A stretch of DNA of 64,000 nucleotides from Paenibacillus tyrphae. GTDB lineage: Bacteria > Bacillota > Bacilli > Paenibacillales > NBRC-103111. The stretch is from positions 310,001 through 374,000 of the forward strand of contig NZ_JNVM01000010.1 of assembly GCF_000722545.1 (NCBI RefSeq), read 5' to 3'. This document shows positions 16,332-25,212 of this stretch, in pieces. Numbering within the stretch: the first letter of the stretch is position 1; every line of letters starts with the position of its first letter. Under the pieces are notes generated by a model. The model did not search any database and had not been told where the DNA came from. It saw only the letters and a list, made by a program, of their open reading frames with translations. Made by a program: the position numbers and the translations under genes.

Positions 16332-18974
16332 ATGAAAATGAAAATGAACAAAGCGAATGGCGAAGCTTGGAAGCACGAAATCTCCGAGCGCCTGTTGAAA
16401 TCCTCCGAATGTACGGTTGAAGAAATGATGGAAGAATTGTCCACGTCCCCGCAAGGACTTCCCCAAAGGGTAGCCCAAGAGCGGATGGAGCAGTACGGAA
16501 GCAACCGGATCGCTTACGAAAAACCGCCGGTATGGTTCGTGCAGCTGCTGCTTTGCTTTAAAAATCCGTTCATTCTGATTTTGCTGGGACTTGCACTATT
16601 TTCGTATTTTACCGACGACATGGAGGCCGTCATTATTATCAGCACCATGGTATCGATCAGCGTGCTGATTACGTTCACGCAGGAATACCGCTCGATCCGG
16701 ACGGCGGAAAAGCTGAAGGCGATGGTCAAAACGACCGCAACCGTGACCCGACAATCGCTCAAGCAGGAGATCGATATGGAGGATCTCGTTCCCGGGGACA
16801 TCATTCACCTGTCGGCAGGGGACTTGGTACCGGCGGACGTCCGGCTGCTTCAATCCAAGGACTTGTTCGTCAGCGAATCGGCGCTCACGGGGGAAGCGCT
16901 GCCTGTGGAGAAGCAGGATACGTCGCCGCGGGGAGCGGCCCGTTCACCAGTGCAACATGTCAAGTCTCGCAACGCTTTGGAGCTTTCCAATATGTGCTAC
17001 ATGGGCACGAACGTCATTAGCGGAACGGCAACGGGAATCGTGGCCTCCACGGGCGATTCCACCTACTTCGGTTCGATGGCCAAAACGTTGACGGGCAAGC
17101 GGCCGCCGACCAGCTTCGATAAAGGAGTCAATAACGTTACCTTCGTCCTGATCCGATTTATTCTCATCATGGTGCCGATTATTTTCTTCATCAACGGCTT
17201 CACCAAAGGAGACTGGTGGGAGGCATTCTTCTTCGGTCTGTCCGTTGCCGTCGGGCTTACGCCGGAAATGCTGCCGGTGATCGTCACCGCCAATCTGGCC
17301 AAAGGCGCCTCCGTCATGGCCCGCAACAAAGTCGTCGTGAAAAAGCTGAACGCGATTCAAAATTTTGGCGCGATGAACATTTTGTGCACCGATAAAACGG
17401 GGACGCTCACGCAGGATAAAATCATTCTTGAGACGTATTCGGACATTCACGGCAACCAAGACCTGACGGTTCTGGAATACGCCTATTTAAACAGCTATCA
17501 TCAAACGGGTCTGAAAAATTTGCTGGATGTCGCCGTCCTGGAGCATGCGGAATTGACGGACGTTCTGGTAACAAGAGGGAATTATACGAAAATCGATGAG
17601 GTTCCGTTCGACTTTAACCGCCGCCGGATGTCGGTTGTGCTGGAAAAAGGAGGAAACGGCCATCTCCTGATTTGCAAGGGAGCGATTGAGGAAATTCTCA
17701 GCGTGTGCACGCATGTATCCGATCAAGGCGAAGTCGTGCCGCTGACGCCGCAATTCACGGTCAAAGCAAAGCAGCATGTGCGCAAATGGAATAACGATGG
17801 GCTGCGCGTCATTGCCGTGGCCGTGAAAACGACGGAGCGGAATGACGAGCCGTACGGCTTGAAAGATGAGAAGGACCTCGTGCTGGTCGGGTATATCGGC
17901 TTCCTGGACCCGCCGAAAGAAACGGCGGCCTCGGCGATTCGGGCGCTGCAAGAAAGCGGCGTGGAGGTCAAGGTATTAACGGGAGACAACGGGGCTGTCG
18001 CGAGGAAAGTGTGCCGGGACGTCGGCTTGGAAGTCGACCGGGTTGTGCTGGGGAACGACATTGATCGGCTGAACGAGGCGCAGTTGGCCGATTTGGCGGA
18101 GCGTACGACGGTATTTGCCAAGCTGAACCCGCTCCAGAAAGCGAGAATCGTTAGAGCGCTGCAAACGAAAGGGCATACTGTGGGCTTCATGGGCGACGGC
18201 ATCAACGACGCGGCGTCGCTGCGGGATGCGGATGTCGGCATTTCCGTGGATACGGCGGTCGATATCGCCAAGGAGTCCGCAGATATCATCCTGCTGGAAA
18301 AAAGCTTAATGGTTCTGGAAGCCGGAGTCATTGAAGGGCGCCAGACGTTCGGCAACATCGTCAAATATATCAAAATGACGGCCAGCTCCAACTTCGGCAA
18401 CGTGTTCAGCGTACTGGGCGCCAGCGCATTCCTGCCTTTTCTGCCTATGCTGCCGATCCATCTGCTGATTCAAAATTTGTTTTACGACATTTCGCAGCTT
18501 TCGATTCCGTGGGACCGGATGGATAAGGAGTTTTTGCGCAAGCCGAGAAAATGGGACGCCAAATCGGTCGGCCGATTTATGCTGTTTATCGGCCCGATCA
18601 GTTCCATATTCGATTACGCCACGTATTTCCTGATGTATTACGTTTTTGCGGCCAATACAGGCGAGGCGCAATCGCTGTTTCAATCCGGTTGGTTTATCGA
18701 AGGGCTCTTGTCGCAAACCTTGATCGTGCATATGATCCGTACGGAGAAAATTCCGTTTTTCCAAAGCCGGGCGAGCTTCCCCGTCATTCTGCTGACCAGC
18801 CTCATCATCATGGCGGGCATCTATATTCCGTTCTCCGCTTTCGGGGCCAGCATCGGGCTGCAGCCGCTGCCGCTCAGCTATTTCCCTTGGCTGGTCGGAA
18901 TCTTGTTAAGCTACTGCGTGCTGACGCAGCTGGTGAAAACATGGTATATCCGCAAATTCAACGAGTGGCTGTAG
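16332..18974 (+). CDS. mgtA: Magnesium-translocating P-type ATPase
   Basis: This 880-aa P3-type ATPase (MgtA/MgtB family) imports magnesium at the cost of ATP. The cation ATPase N-domain spans about residues 20-80, followed by transmembrane helices. The actuator motif is LTGEALPVEK near 190, the phosphorylation motif DKTGTLT near 353-359, and the hinge GDGINDAA near 620. C-terminal helices follow to residue 880. The ATG at 16332 has GGAGG (16319-16323) with 8-nt spacing; a TTG at 16296 inside the terminator is rejected. The gene is under an M-box and a second attenuator, and mgtC is divergent. Together these indicate a low-magnesium response unit. Confidence 0.96.
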   Translation: MKMKMNKANGEAWKHEISERLLKSSECTVEEMMEELSTSPQGLPQRVAQERMEQYGSNRIAYEKPPVWFVQLLLCFKNPFILILLGLALFSYFTDDMEAVIIISTMVSISVLITFTQEYRSIRTAEKLKAMVKTTATVTRQSLKQEIDMEDLVPGDIIHLSAGDLVPADVRLLQSKDLFVSESALTGEALPVEKQDTSPRGAARSPVQHVKSRNALELSNMCYMGTNVISGTATGIVASTGDSTYFGSMAKTLTGKRPPTSFDKGVNNVTFVLIRFILIMVPIIFFINGFTKGDWWEAFFFGLSVAVGLTPEMLPVIVTANLAKGASVMARNKVVVKKLNAIQNFGAMNILCTDKTGTLTQDKIILETYSDIHGNQDLTVLEYAYLNSYHQTGLKNLLDVAVLEHAELTDVLVTRGNYTKIDEVPFDFNRRRMSVVLEKGGNGHLLICKGAIEEILSVCTHVSDQGEVVPLTPQFTVKAKQHVRKWNNDGLRVIAVAVKTTERNDEPYGLKDEKDLVLVGYIGFLDPPKETAASAIRALQESGVEVKVLTGDNGAVARKVCRDVGLEVDRVVLGNDIDRLNEAQLADLAERTTVFAKLNPLQKARIVRALQTKGHTVGFMGDGINDAASLRDADVGISVDTAVDIAKESADIILLEKSLMVLEAGVIEGRQTFGNIVKYIKMTASSNFGNVFSVLGASAFLPFLPMLPIHLLIQNLFYDISQLSIPWDRMDKEFLRKPRKWDAKSVGRFMLFIGPISSIFDYATYFLMYYVFAANTGEAQSLFQSGWFIEGLLSQTLIVHMIRTEKIPFFQSRASFPVILLTSLIIMAGIYIPFSAFGASIGLQPLPLSYFPWLVGILLSYCVLTQLVKTWYIRKFNEWL

Positions 18975-18993
18975 GATCAAGTACGAACGAGGC

Positions 18994-19656
18994 TTACGGT
19001 TCGATTTTATCCGCCGATTGGGAAAGCCGGCCGGTAACAATCTGAACGGCGATGGCATCGTCCAGATACCCCAAGGGAAAGACGTAATCGGGGATAATAT
19101 CCGCCGACAAAATAAAGTAAAGCAGAGCGCTGCCGGCGATCGCGCGCCTCTCCGGCGTCGTGTCCTCCCGGCAGTACAGCTCATACAATTGCCTCAGCTC
19201 GTCGATAAAAGGCCCGGCGCCATTGACGCTTTCCACCTTCGTGCGGAAATCGTCGACGATGATCCGCTGTCCTTCTTCGGTCATCGCATATTGCTCGTAT
19301 TTGCTCAATTCCTTGCTGACAAGCTCGGTTGTAAACTGCCGATCGAATAAGTTGGACGAGAGAAGAACATCCTTGATGCTTTCGACGGAGGCGTAAATAT
19401 CCGAGCTTTGTTCCGACTGGCGGGAACCGACGTCGAACCCGGCCGCTTGAAACAGCTGCTCCGTCGGAACGCCGAGATGGACGGCGAACTGCTGCAGGTG
19501 GTCGGGCTTTGCCTGCTGCTTGCCGTTGACGATACGCGAGATCGTCGCCGTATCGATTCCGGTAAGTAGGCTCAGCTTGCGCATGGATAAAGAGCGGCCT
19601 TTGAGCAGTGATTTTAAGGTTGAGCCCAGCTCCGGTTCTTTTTTCTTGTCGGTCAT
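18994..19656 (-). CDS. XRE-family regulator fused to a DUF1232 domain
   Basis: This 220-aa protein has an N-terminal helix-turn-helix of the XRE/Cro type at about residues 14-68 (MRKLSLLTGIDTATISRIVN). The C-terminal DUF1232 block is at about 160-205 (AGSALLYFILSADIIPDYVF then GYLDDAIAVQIV). DUF1232 is a short, partly hydrophobic domain of unknown role. The ATG at 19656 is chosen because GGGAGG lies at a proper distance, whereas the ATG six bases earlier is too close. It converges on mgtA (19 nt gap) and is divergent from an MntP/YtaF-like gene. A perfect 17-bp palindrome in the shared control region is its probable operator. Confidence 0.85.
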   Translation of the reverse strand: MTDKKKEPELGSTLKSLLKGRSLSMRKLSLLTGIDTATISRIVNGKQQAKPDHLQQFAVHLGVPTEQLFQAAGFDVGSRQSEQSSDIYASVESIKDVLLSSNLFDRQFTTELVSKELSKYEQYAMTEEGQRIIVDDFRTKVESVNGAGPFIDELRQLYELYCREDTTPERRAIAGSALLYFILSADIIPDYVFPLGYLDDAIAVQIVTGRLSQSADKIEP

Positions 19657-19691
19657 CGCCATTCCTCCCGATTGCTTATATTGAGCCAGCA

Positions 19692-19719
19692 TGTTGAAAA
19701 ATTCTCAACAGTGTTGAGA
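19692..19719. promoter_or_regulatory. Palindromic operator candidate, XRE/MntP-like divergent region
   Basis: A perfect palindrome, TCTCAACA-G-TGTTGAGA (19703-19719), is preceded by another half site TGTTGA at 19693-19698, giving three phased half sites. It lies between two divergent genes, one of which is an HTH regulator. Confidence 0.6.
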
Positions 19720-19786
19720 CGGATAGGCACATTTTTACCGAATCCTCAATATGATGCCAATATAAAGTAAAAAGGAGTGAAACAAC

Positions 19787-20422
19787 ATGACTTGGTTGCT
19801 TATCGTAGGCTTTGCCGTCTCGTCGAGTCTGGATAATTTGGGTGCAGGTTTATCCTATGGGATCCGGCGAATCCGCGTCGGCGTATTATCGAATTTGATC
19901 ATCGCCATGATTTGTTTTATGTTCAGTGAAACGGGGATTTTATTCGGACAGTGGCTTTCGGAGGTGCTTCCGGGAATTCTTCCTGTATTGATCAGTGCCT
20001 TCATCATGACGGTCATCGGGTTGCGCATCGTTTTGTTGGCCATCCCGCGAAAACAATCGACGTCTCCCGAGGTAAAAGAGGACCAGTCCGACGGTTCATC
20101 GTTAAAAGATATCCTGCAGCATCCCGAAAAGGCCGACAAGGATAAATCCGGCTCCATCGGGATCGGCGAATCGGTTGTTCTGGGCATCGCGCTTTCGGCG
20201 AATGCCGTCACGAACGGTCTCAGCGCAGGGCTGATGGGCTTGTCGCCGCTTGCTATCTCGCTCACGGCCGCGCAAGGAAGCTTCATTACGATCTGGATCG
20301 GCGTCGTGATCGGCCGGAAAGTGGCGGGGGTCCGCATCGGGTCCTTCTCCTTGGGACAATTCGGGACGTTGATCAGCGGGGTGATTCTTCTCTTGATTGC
20401 ATGCAACTCCCTGTTTGACTAA
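19787..20422 (+). CDS. MntP/YtaF-like membrane protein
   Basis: This 211-aa polytopic protein resembles YtaF (sporulation membrane protein) and the MntP manganese exporter fold. The first repeat starts FAVSSSLDNLGAGLSYGIRR (about residues 9-28) and the second GIALSANAVTNGLSAGLMG (about 130-148). The acidic aspartate of the first repeat (SLDN) is kept; in the second the matching position is asparagine (ANAV). Six hydrophobic segments are visible, with a polar loop at about 85-120 (QSTSPEVKEDQSD). AAAGGAG precedes the ATG. A second, more typical YtaF is encoded at 51222. The divergent XRE regulator probably controls this copy. Substrate is unproven. Confidence 0.82.
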   Translation: MTWLLIVGFAVSSSLDNLGAGLSYGIRRIRVGVLSNLIIAMICFMFSETGILFGQWLSEVLPGILPVLISAFIMTVIGLRIVLLAIPRKQSTSPEVKEDQSDGSSLKDILQHPEKADKDKSGSIGIGESVVLGIALSANAVTNGLSAGLMGLSPLAISLTAAQGSFITIWIGVVIGRKVAGVRIGSFSLGQFGTLISGVILLLIACNSLFD

Positions 20423-20505
20423 GGAAGCTGTTCTCGGCTACTTGTCTTTACTATACTACGGGCTGCGGCTGCTTGTTATGACAGGAAAGAAACGAAAGAT
20501 AGGAG

Positions 20506-20545
20506 AAAAGCAGTCTGGCGCGGGTTTGCGTCGGACTGCTTTTTT
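20506..20545 (+). terminator. Terminator between the MntP/YtaF-like gene and the HD-domain gene
   Basis: AAAAGCAGTC (20506-20515) pairs with GACTGCTTTT (20534-20543) and continues in T's, which suits the plus-strand gene. The A run on the left may let it also serve the minus-strand gene that ends at 20554. Confidence 0.85.
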
Positions 20546-20553
20546 CGTTAGGG

Positions 20554-21135
20554 CTATAGTTCGTCGAGCGTCTTCTCCAGGCTCGGGGCCAGATGCTGCA
20601 AGAAATAGTCCAGCTCGGGCATGTTCAGCGCTTCAATCGATTGCTCGATCTGCTTCTTCGCCGTGGCGAATTCGCGATTGCCGGCGGACAGCTCGGACAC
20701 GCATTTGAGATAGGCGTCCAGAAGATCGGCGCCCTTGACGTATTTTTTCAGCTCGGGATCGGCATCCTTCTTCGCAACGATCAGCGGGTCGTACACGTGT
20801 CGCAGCGGCTCCGGAACCATGTCCAGCAGACGCTCGGCGGCAAGCTGCTCGATCTCGCGGAAGTTGGAAAGAATCTTCGGATTGTGGTGCTTCACCGGCG
20901 TCGGAATGTCTCCCGTAAAAACTTCCGTCGCGTCGTGGAACAGCGCCATGCTGACGGCACGCTCCGTCGGCACCTCCTTGCCGTACACCTCGTTGGCAAT
21001 CGTGCAAAGCACATGGGTCAGAATCGAGACGTGAAATGAGTGCTCAGCGACATTTTCCTTCAGCACGTTCCGCATGAGGCTCCAGCGCTCAATATACCGC
21101 AGTCGGTACAAATAAGCCAAAAAATGACTTTCCAT
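20554..21135 (-). CDS. HD-domain 5'-deoxynucleotidase (YfbR-like)
   Basis: This 193-aa HD-superfamily phosphohydrolase has the layout of YfbR, which removes phosphate from deoxynucleoside 5'-monophosphates. Metal ligands are visible: H in ENVAEHSFHVS near residue 32, HD in MALFHDATE near 67-68, and the distal D in KGADLLDAYLK near 138. The family substrate loop FTGDIPTPVKHHNP is present. Length matches the family. It is a single gene with a terminator on one side. A housekeeping role in nucleotide pool control is the family expectation; no neighbour here supports anything more specific. Confidence 0.88.
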   Translation of the reverse strand: MESHFLAYLYRLRYIERWSLMRNVLKENVAEHSFHVSILTHVLCTIANEVYGKEVPTERAVSMALFHDATEVFTGDIPTPVKHHNPKILSNFREIEQLAAERLLDMVPEPLRHVYDPLIVAKKDADPELKKYVKGADLLDAYLKCVSELSAGNREFATAKKQIEQSIEALNMPELDYFLQHLAPSLEKTLDEL

Positions 21136-21187
21136 CCATCATCATCCTAAGTTAAGAATTCAGCTTCGGCTTCATGCGCGCATCCGG

Positions 21188-22339
21188 TCAAGGCTTCGTA
21201 TCGATCGTTTGGCGTAAGGCGAAGCTTTGTACATTTGGATTATACACGATTTGTCCCCCGATCGCCTGCTCTAAATCTTTCAGAGTGATGAAGATTTTAT
21301 TGTTTTTCCATGTCAGCGGTTTATGAAGCGCCAGCGTCCGGCCGTCCGGCGCGGTCAGCTTCGTGCCGCCGGCTGCGCCGCTCCAGGTATGCGTTCCGAA
21401 TCCGATCTGCACGGTGCCGTCACGGGACTGCGCGACCTTGCCGCCGAATGCACTGACCGTCTCGGCCAGCGGCACTTCGCTCGTTGGCGGCATCGGAGCG
21501 ACGACGCGCCGCTGGATCGCTTGATGTAGCCGCTCCGGCGATACCCCGCTGTTGCCGGCGTCGATCCGCGGAATTTGCATCCGGTCCACCTCGCGGGTAG
21601 CCACCTCCGGGACAACGGTGAACGCGTATTTGATGCCGCCCTGCCGGATATGCTCCATCGCCGGCTTGTCGTATATGCCGAAGGGGTAAGCGTACGAATC
21701 GACCGGCTCCGTATACAGCTCGCTTAGCGCTCCGACGCAGGCTTTCGTATCGCCGACGACCCGCTGCTTGTACTGCTCCTCCGTTTCCTTGACGCCGTCT
21801 TTCACGAGCCGGCTGACCAATGCGGCGCCGCCGCTTGGCAGCTTATAATGAAAATGATGGCTGTGGCACTGAAAATCGGTGAAGTTGGTATCGCTCGTCA
21901 TTTCCATAATATCGTCCCGCGACATAGACGGAATATAGCTGGCGAGCGGATTTTCCAAATCGCCCGTGATGACGAAATTGACCGCGGGGACGCGCATTTG
22001 CTTCAAGAGGGGATAGGCGTTGACGTAGAAGCTTTCGTATCCGTCGTCGAACGTTACCAGCACCGCGTTGTTCGGAACCGGCGCTCCTTCCATGTACGCC
22101 TTGAATTGCTTGAGCGTGATGAACTGGTACCCTTTGCTTTTGAGATAGGTCAGCTGATCCTTGAGGAGCTGGGCGGTGATCGTCCCGCCGCTCTTGGCGT
22201 CGTCGTCGATGTGGTGGTAGATGATCACGGCCACCTGGTCTTTATAAAGGATAGCGCTTTTGGCCGCACTCAGCGGCTGGAAGATGAGGCCGAGGCCAAG
22301 GAAGGCCAGAAGGACCGTTTGGAGGACCAGCTTTCTCAT
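21188..22339 (-). CDS. Secreted polysaccharide deacetylase with a C-terminal copper amine oxidase-like domain
   Basis: This 383-aa exported protein has a signal peptide at about residues 1-25. The NodB-type deacetylase domain (about 35-250) shows the metal aspartates in VTFDDGYESF near 98-105 and a histidine cluster in FQCHSHHFHY near 155-164. It also has the YAYPFGIYD segment common to Firmicute peptidoglycan or glucosamine deacetylases. Residues of about 290-380 resemble the copper amine oxidase N-terminal-like domain frequent in Paenibacillus envelope proteins (LTWKNNKIFITLKDLEQAIG). It likely removes acetyl groups from a cell-wall or extracellular glucosamine polymer. No operon partner is evident. 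Confidence 0.88.
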   Translation of the reverse strand: MRKLVLQTVLLAFLGLGLIFQPLSAAKSAILYKDQVAVIIYHHIDDDAKSGGTITAQLLKDQLTYLKSKGYQFITLKQFKAYMEGAPVPNNAVLVTFDDGYESFYVNAYPLLKQMRVPAVNFVITGDLENPLASYIPSMSRDDIMEMTSDTNFTDFQCHSHHFHYKLPSGGAALVSRLVKDGVKETEEQYKQRVVGDTKACVGALSELYTEPVDSYAYPFGIYDKPAMEHIRQGGIKYAFTVVPEVATREVDRMQIPRIDAGNSGVSPERLHQAIQRRVVAPMPPTSEVPLAETVSAFGGKVAQSRDGTVQIGFGTHTWSGAAGGTKLTAPDGRTLALHKPLTWKNNKIFITLKDLEQAIGGQIVYNPNVQSFALRQTIDTKP

Positions 22340-22610
22340 GGTAGTTCTTAACTCCTTCGGACGTGGTTAAATGGACCTATTCGCTTTTTTCTACATCATT
22401 CGACAAATCTGCTTTCATTTCCTTCAAGAAAGCGCTTTTATCAAAAAATAATGTTTTGTAAAGCCGATCCCCTTGAACCGGGCTTTCCTCCCTTCGGAAT
22501 CGCGCAAAAACGCGGTGTTGGTCCCCGTCCGAATATGCTATTATAGATTTATGCGTTTCCATGTTATCAAGTAACGTTTTTGCGAAAAACGAAAGGAGTC
22601 TTTTGCCATC
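22340..22610. other. Intergenic region between the divergent deacetylase and fumarase genes
   Basis: I see only the ribosome binding site AAAGGAG (22592-22598) for fumarase and a weak TATTAT (22539-22544) without a good -35 element. No gene or clear RNA structure is evident. Confidence 0.4.
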
Positions 22611-24146
22611 ATGCAGCATTTTCAAGAGAGCATCTACCAATTGATCGTCGAAACGTCCACGAACCTTCCGGCCGACGTCCGGGAAGCGATTCAAGCCGCC
22701 CGTGCCCGGGAGGATGCAGGAACGCGTTCCGCGCTTTCGCTGTCTACGATTGCAGACAACATTCGGATGGCGGAGTGCAACGTATCGCCGATCTGTCAGG
22801 ATACGGGAATGCCGACGTTTATCGTTCATTGTCCGGTCGGCGCCAACCAGATCGAGATGAAGAAACAGATTATCGCCGCCGTTGCCCAAGCGACGAAGGA
22901 CAGCAAGCTGCGGACGAACTCCGTCGATTCGCTGACCGGCGCGAACAGCGGGGACAACATCGGTCCGGGCACCCCGGTCATCCACTTCGAACAGTGGGAA
23001 CGGAATGAAATCGAAGCGAAGCTGATCCTCAAGGGCGGCGGCTGTGAAAATAAGAACATTCAATACAGCCTGCCGACCGAGCTCGAAGGCCTCGGCAAAG
23101 CGGGCCGCGATCTCGACGGCATCCGCAAATGCATCCTGCATGCGGTCTATCAAGCGCAAGGCCAAGGCTGTAGCGCCGGGTTCATCGGCGTAGGCATCGG
23201 CGGCGACCGGACGACCGGCTACGAGCTGGCGAAGCACCAGCTGTTCCGGGCGGCGGACGACGTCAATCCGAACGATGAGCTCCGCAAGCTGGAAGAATAC
23301 ATTATGGACAACGCCAACAAGCTCGGCATCGGAACGATGGGCTTCGGCGGTCAAGTGACGCTGCTCGGCTGCAAGGTCGGCGTCATGAACCGGCTGCCGG
23401 CAAGCTTCTTCGTCTCCGTCGCATATAACTGCTGGGCGTTCCGCAGACAAGGCGTGCTGCTTGATCCGGCAACAGGCGCGATCACGAAGTGGGCATACCG
23501 CAAGGGTGAAGAGCTGCCGATGCAGAAGGACGAGCCGGCTGCCGCATCCGAGTCGGGCGAACGCCGTGAAGTCGTGCTGCAGACGCCGATCTCCGAGGAG
23601 CAGATCCGCCAGCTCCGCGTCGGCGACGTCGTAATTATCAACGGACCGATGCACACGGGCCGCGATGCGCTGCACAAATATTTGATGGATCACGATTCTC
23701 CGGTGGATCTGAACGGCGCGGTGATTTATCACTGCGGACCGGTTATGGCCAAGGATGCGGAAGGAAACTGGGTCGTGAAAGCGGCAGGCCCGACGACCAG
23801 CATCCGCGAGGAGCCTTACCAAGGCGACATTATTAAGAAGTTCGGCATCCGCGCGGTCATCGGCAAAGGCGGCATGGGCGCCAAAACGCTCAAAGCGCTG
23901 CAGGAGCACGGCGCGGTGTACCTGAATGCGATCGGCGGCGCAGCCCAATACTATGCGGAATGCTTTAAGAAAGTGGAAGGCGTCGACTTCATGGAATTCG
24001 GCATTCCGGAAGCGATGTGGCATCTCCAAACGGAAGGCTTTGCAGCCATCGTCACGATGGATTCCCACGGCAACAGCCTGCATGCCGACGTCGAGCAGGA
24101 GTCGCGCGAGAAGCTGGCCCAGTTCAAAGAACCGGTGTTCGTATAA
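22611..24146 (+). CDS. Fumarate hydratase class I (iron-sulfur)
   Basis: This 511-aa class I fumarase is a [4Fe-4S] hydro-lyase that interconverts fumarate and malate. The N-terminal alpha domain (about residues 1-290) has NVSPICQDTGMPTF near 58-71 with a cluster cysteine, then GQGCSAGFIGVGIGGDRTTG near 184-203 and LLGCKVG near 252. The C-terminal beta domain (about 325-500) has INGPMHTGRDALH and GKGGMGAKTLKAL. The two subunits are fused in one chain, as in the E. coli type. This is a second TCA enzyme in the window besides mdh. The BASS-type transporter starts 9 nt after its stop, suggesting co-expression. Confidence 0.95.
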   Translation: MQHFQESIYQLIVETSTNLPADVREAIQAARAREDAGTRSALSLSTIADNIRMAECNVSPICQDTGMPTFIVHCPVGANQIEMKKQIIAAVAQATKDSKLRTNSVDSLTGANSGDNIGPGTPVIHFEQWERNEIEAKLILKGGGCENKNIQYSLPTELEGLGKAGRDLDGIRKCILHAVYQAQGQGCSAGFIGVGIGGDRTTGYELAKHQLFRAADDVNPNDELRKLEEYIMDNANKLGIGTMGFGGQVTLLGCKVGVMNRLPASFFVSVAYNCWAFRRQGVLLDPATGAITKWAYRKGEELPMQKDEPAAASESGERREVVLQTPISEEQIRQLRVGDVVIINGPMHTGRDALHKYLMDHDSPVDLNGAVIYHCGPVMAKDAEGNWVVKAAGPTTSIREEPYQGDIIKKFGIRAVIGKGGMGAKTLKALQEHGAVYLNAIGGAAQYYAECFKKVEGVDFMEFGIPEAMWHLQTEGFAAIVTMDSHGNSLHADVEQESREKLAQFKEPVFV

Positions 24147-24155
24147 GGCCCGGCC

Positions 24156-25151
24156 ATGGGATCATTCGGCATCAGGCTGAACGCCTGGATAGAAAAATAT
24201 TTGTCCGTCATTGTCCCGGTATCGTTGATACTGGGGTTTCTTTTGTCTCATTATATGAATAGCTGGACGGCGGCCGTGCCGCTGCTGTTCGCCTATTTGA
24301 CCTTCGTCATGGCGACCGGCTGCAGCTTCGGCCAAATCCGCGAGGCGTTTCGGATGCCGGTGCCGATGGCGCTGACGTTCGTGCTATCGCATATCGTGGC
24401 GCCGGCGCTCGGTTATGCGATCGGCCGTACCGCCTTCGGCGCGGAATCGCCTTATGTGGTCGGGTTCGTCCTGTTCGCGATCATCCCGCTCGGGGTATCG
24501 TCCGTTATCTGGGTCGGATTGTCCAAAGGGCATGTGCCGCTGGCCCTGGCCATGATCGTGATCGATTCGGCCCTTAGCCCGTTTGTCATTCCGGCCGCGG
24601 TGGAACTGATCTTCGGCGAAGCTATCGCGTTTGACCATACGAAGGTGATGCTGGATTTGGTCGAAATCATCGTGGTGCCGACGATTCTCGGCGTGCTCGT
24701 GAACGAGGTGTCCAAGCAGCGCTTCAAGAGTTGGTCGGCTCCCGTCTGCGGCCCGACCTCCAAGCTGGCGCTGGCCGTCGTGGTCATGATCAATGCGGCT
24801 GCGATTGAGCCGTATGTGGCGCAGATGAAGAGCGATATGATCGTCGTTATTCCGTTGGTCGTGCTACTGGTGCTTTTGTCATACTTGATCGGCTTCGCAG
24901 GCTCGGTTTGGCTGCGCAAGCCCGATTTGGTCATTACCATTACGTATTCGTCCGGCATGCGCAACATTTCGCTCGGGCTGGTGCTGGCGCTCGCTTATTT
25001 CGAGCCGTTGACCGCGGTGCCCGTCGTTCTGTCGATTTTGATCCAGCAGCCGATGGCGACGCTCAATCATTGGTTGATGAAAAAGTATTTGCGCTCGTCC
25101 CTTTACACAAAATTAACTGGCGCTTCGCCGGACGAACAAGTACGATATTGA
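24156..25151 (+). CDS. Bile acid:sodium symporter (BASS/SBF) family transporter
   Basis: This 331-aa protein has about ten transmembrane segments and the layout of the BASS superfamily, which covers sodium-coupled organic anion carriers and the related ACR3 arsenite pumps. Typical segments are FVMATGCSFGQIREAF near residues 49-64, FAIIPLGVSSVIWVGLSKGH near 106-125, and ITYSSGMRNISLGLVLALAYF near 266-286. The cysteine pattern of ACR3 arsenite efflux proteins is not obvious and no arsR or arsC is nearby, so I prefer an organic acid role. The close spacing to fumarase hints at a dicarboxylate-type substrate, which is inference only. Confidence 0.8.
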   Translation: MGSFGIRLNAWIEKYLSVIVPVSLILGFLLSHYMNSWTAAVPLLFAYLTFVMATGCSFGQIREAFRMPVPMALTFVLSHIVAPALGYAIGRTAFGAESPYVVGFVLFAIIPLGVSSVIWVGLSKGHVPLALAMIVIDSALSPFVIPAAVELIFGEAIAFDHTKVMLDLVEIIVVPTILGVLVNEVSKQRFKSWSAPVCGPTSKLALAVVVMINAAAIEPYVAQMKSDMIVVIPLVVLLVLLSYLIGFAGSVWLRKPDLVITITYSSGMRNISLGLVLALAYFEPLTAVPVVLSILIQQPMATLNHWLMKKYLRSSLYTKLTGASPDEQVRY

Positions 25152-25212
25152 GTAAAAACGTTTGTCGGGACCTTGGCGCCCGCGCAGCTCGCTTGGAGGG
25201 AAAACGCACCTT

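Noticed and set aside
22377..24083. A 568-codon open frame on the minus strand
   Set aside because: It lies antisense to the well-supported fumarase gene, shows no domain, and arises from GC-rich codon structure.
24156..25151. An arsenite exporter of the ACR3 family
   Set aside because: The overall fold family fits, but no arsR/arsC neighbours or convincing ACR3 cysteine motif are seen; left as BASS family.
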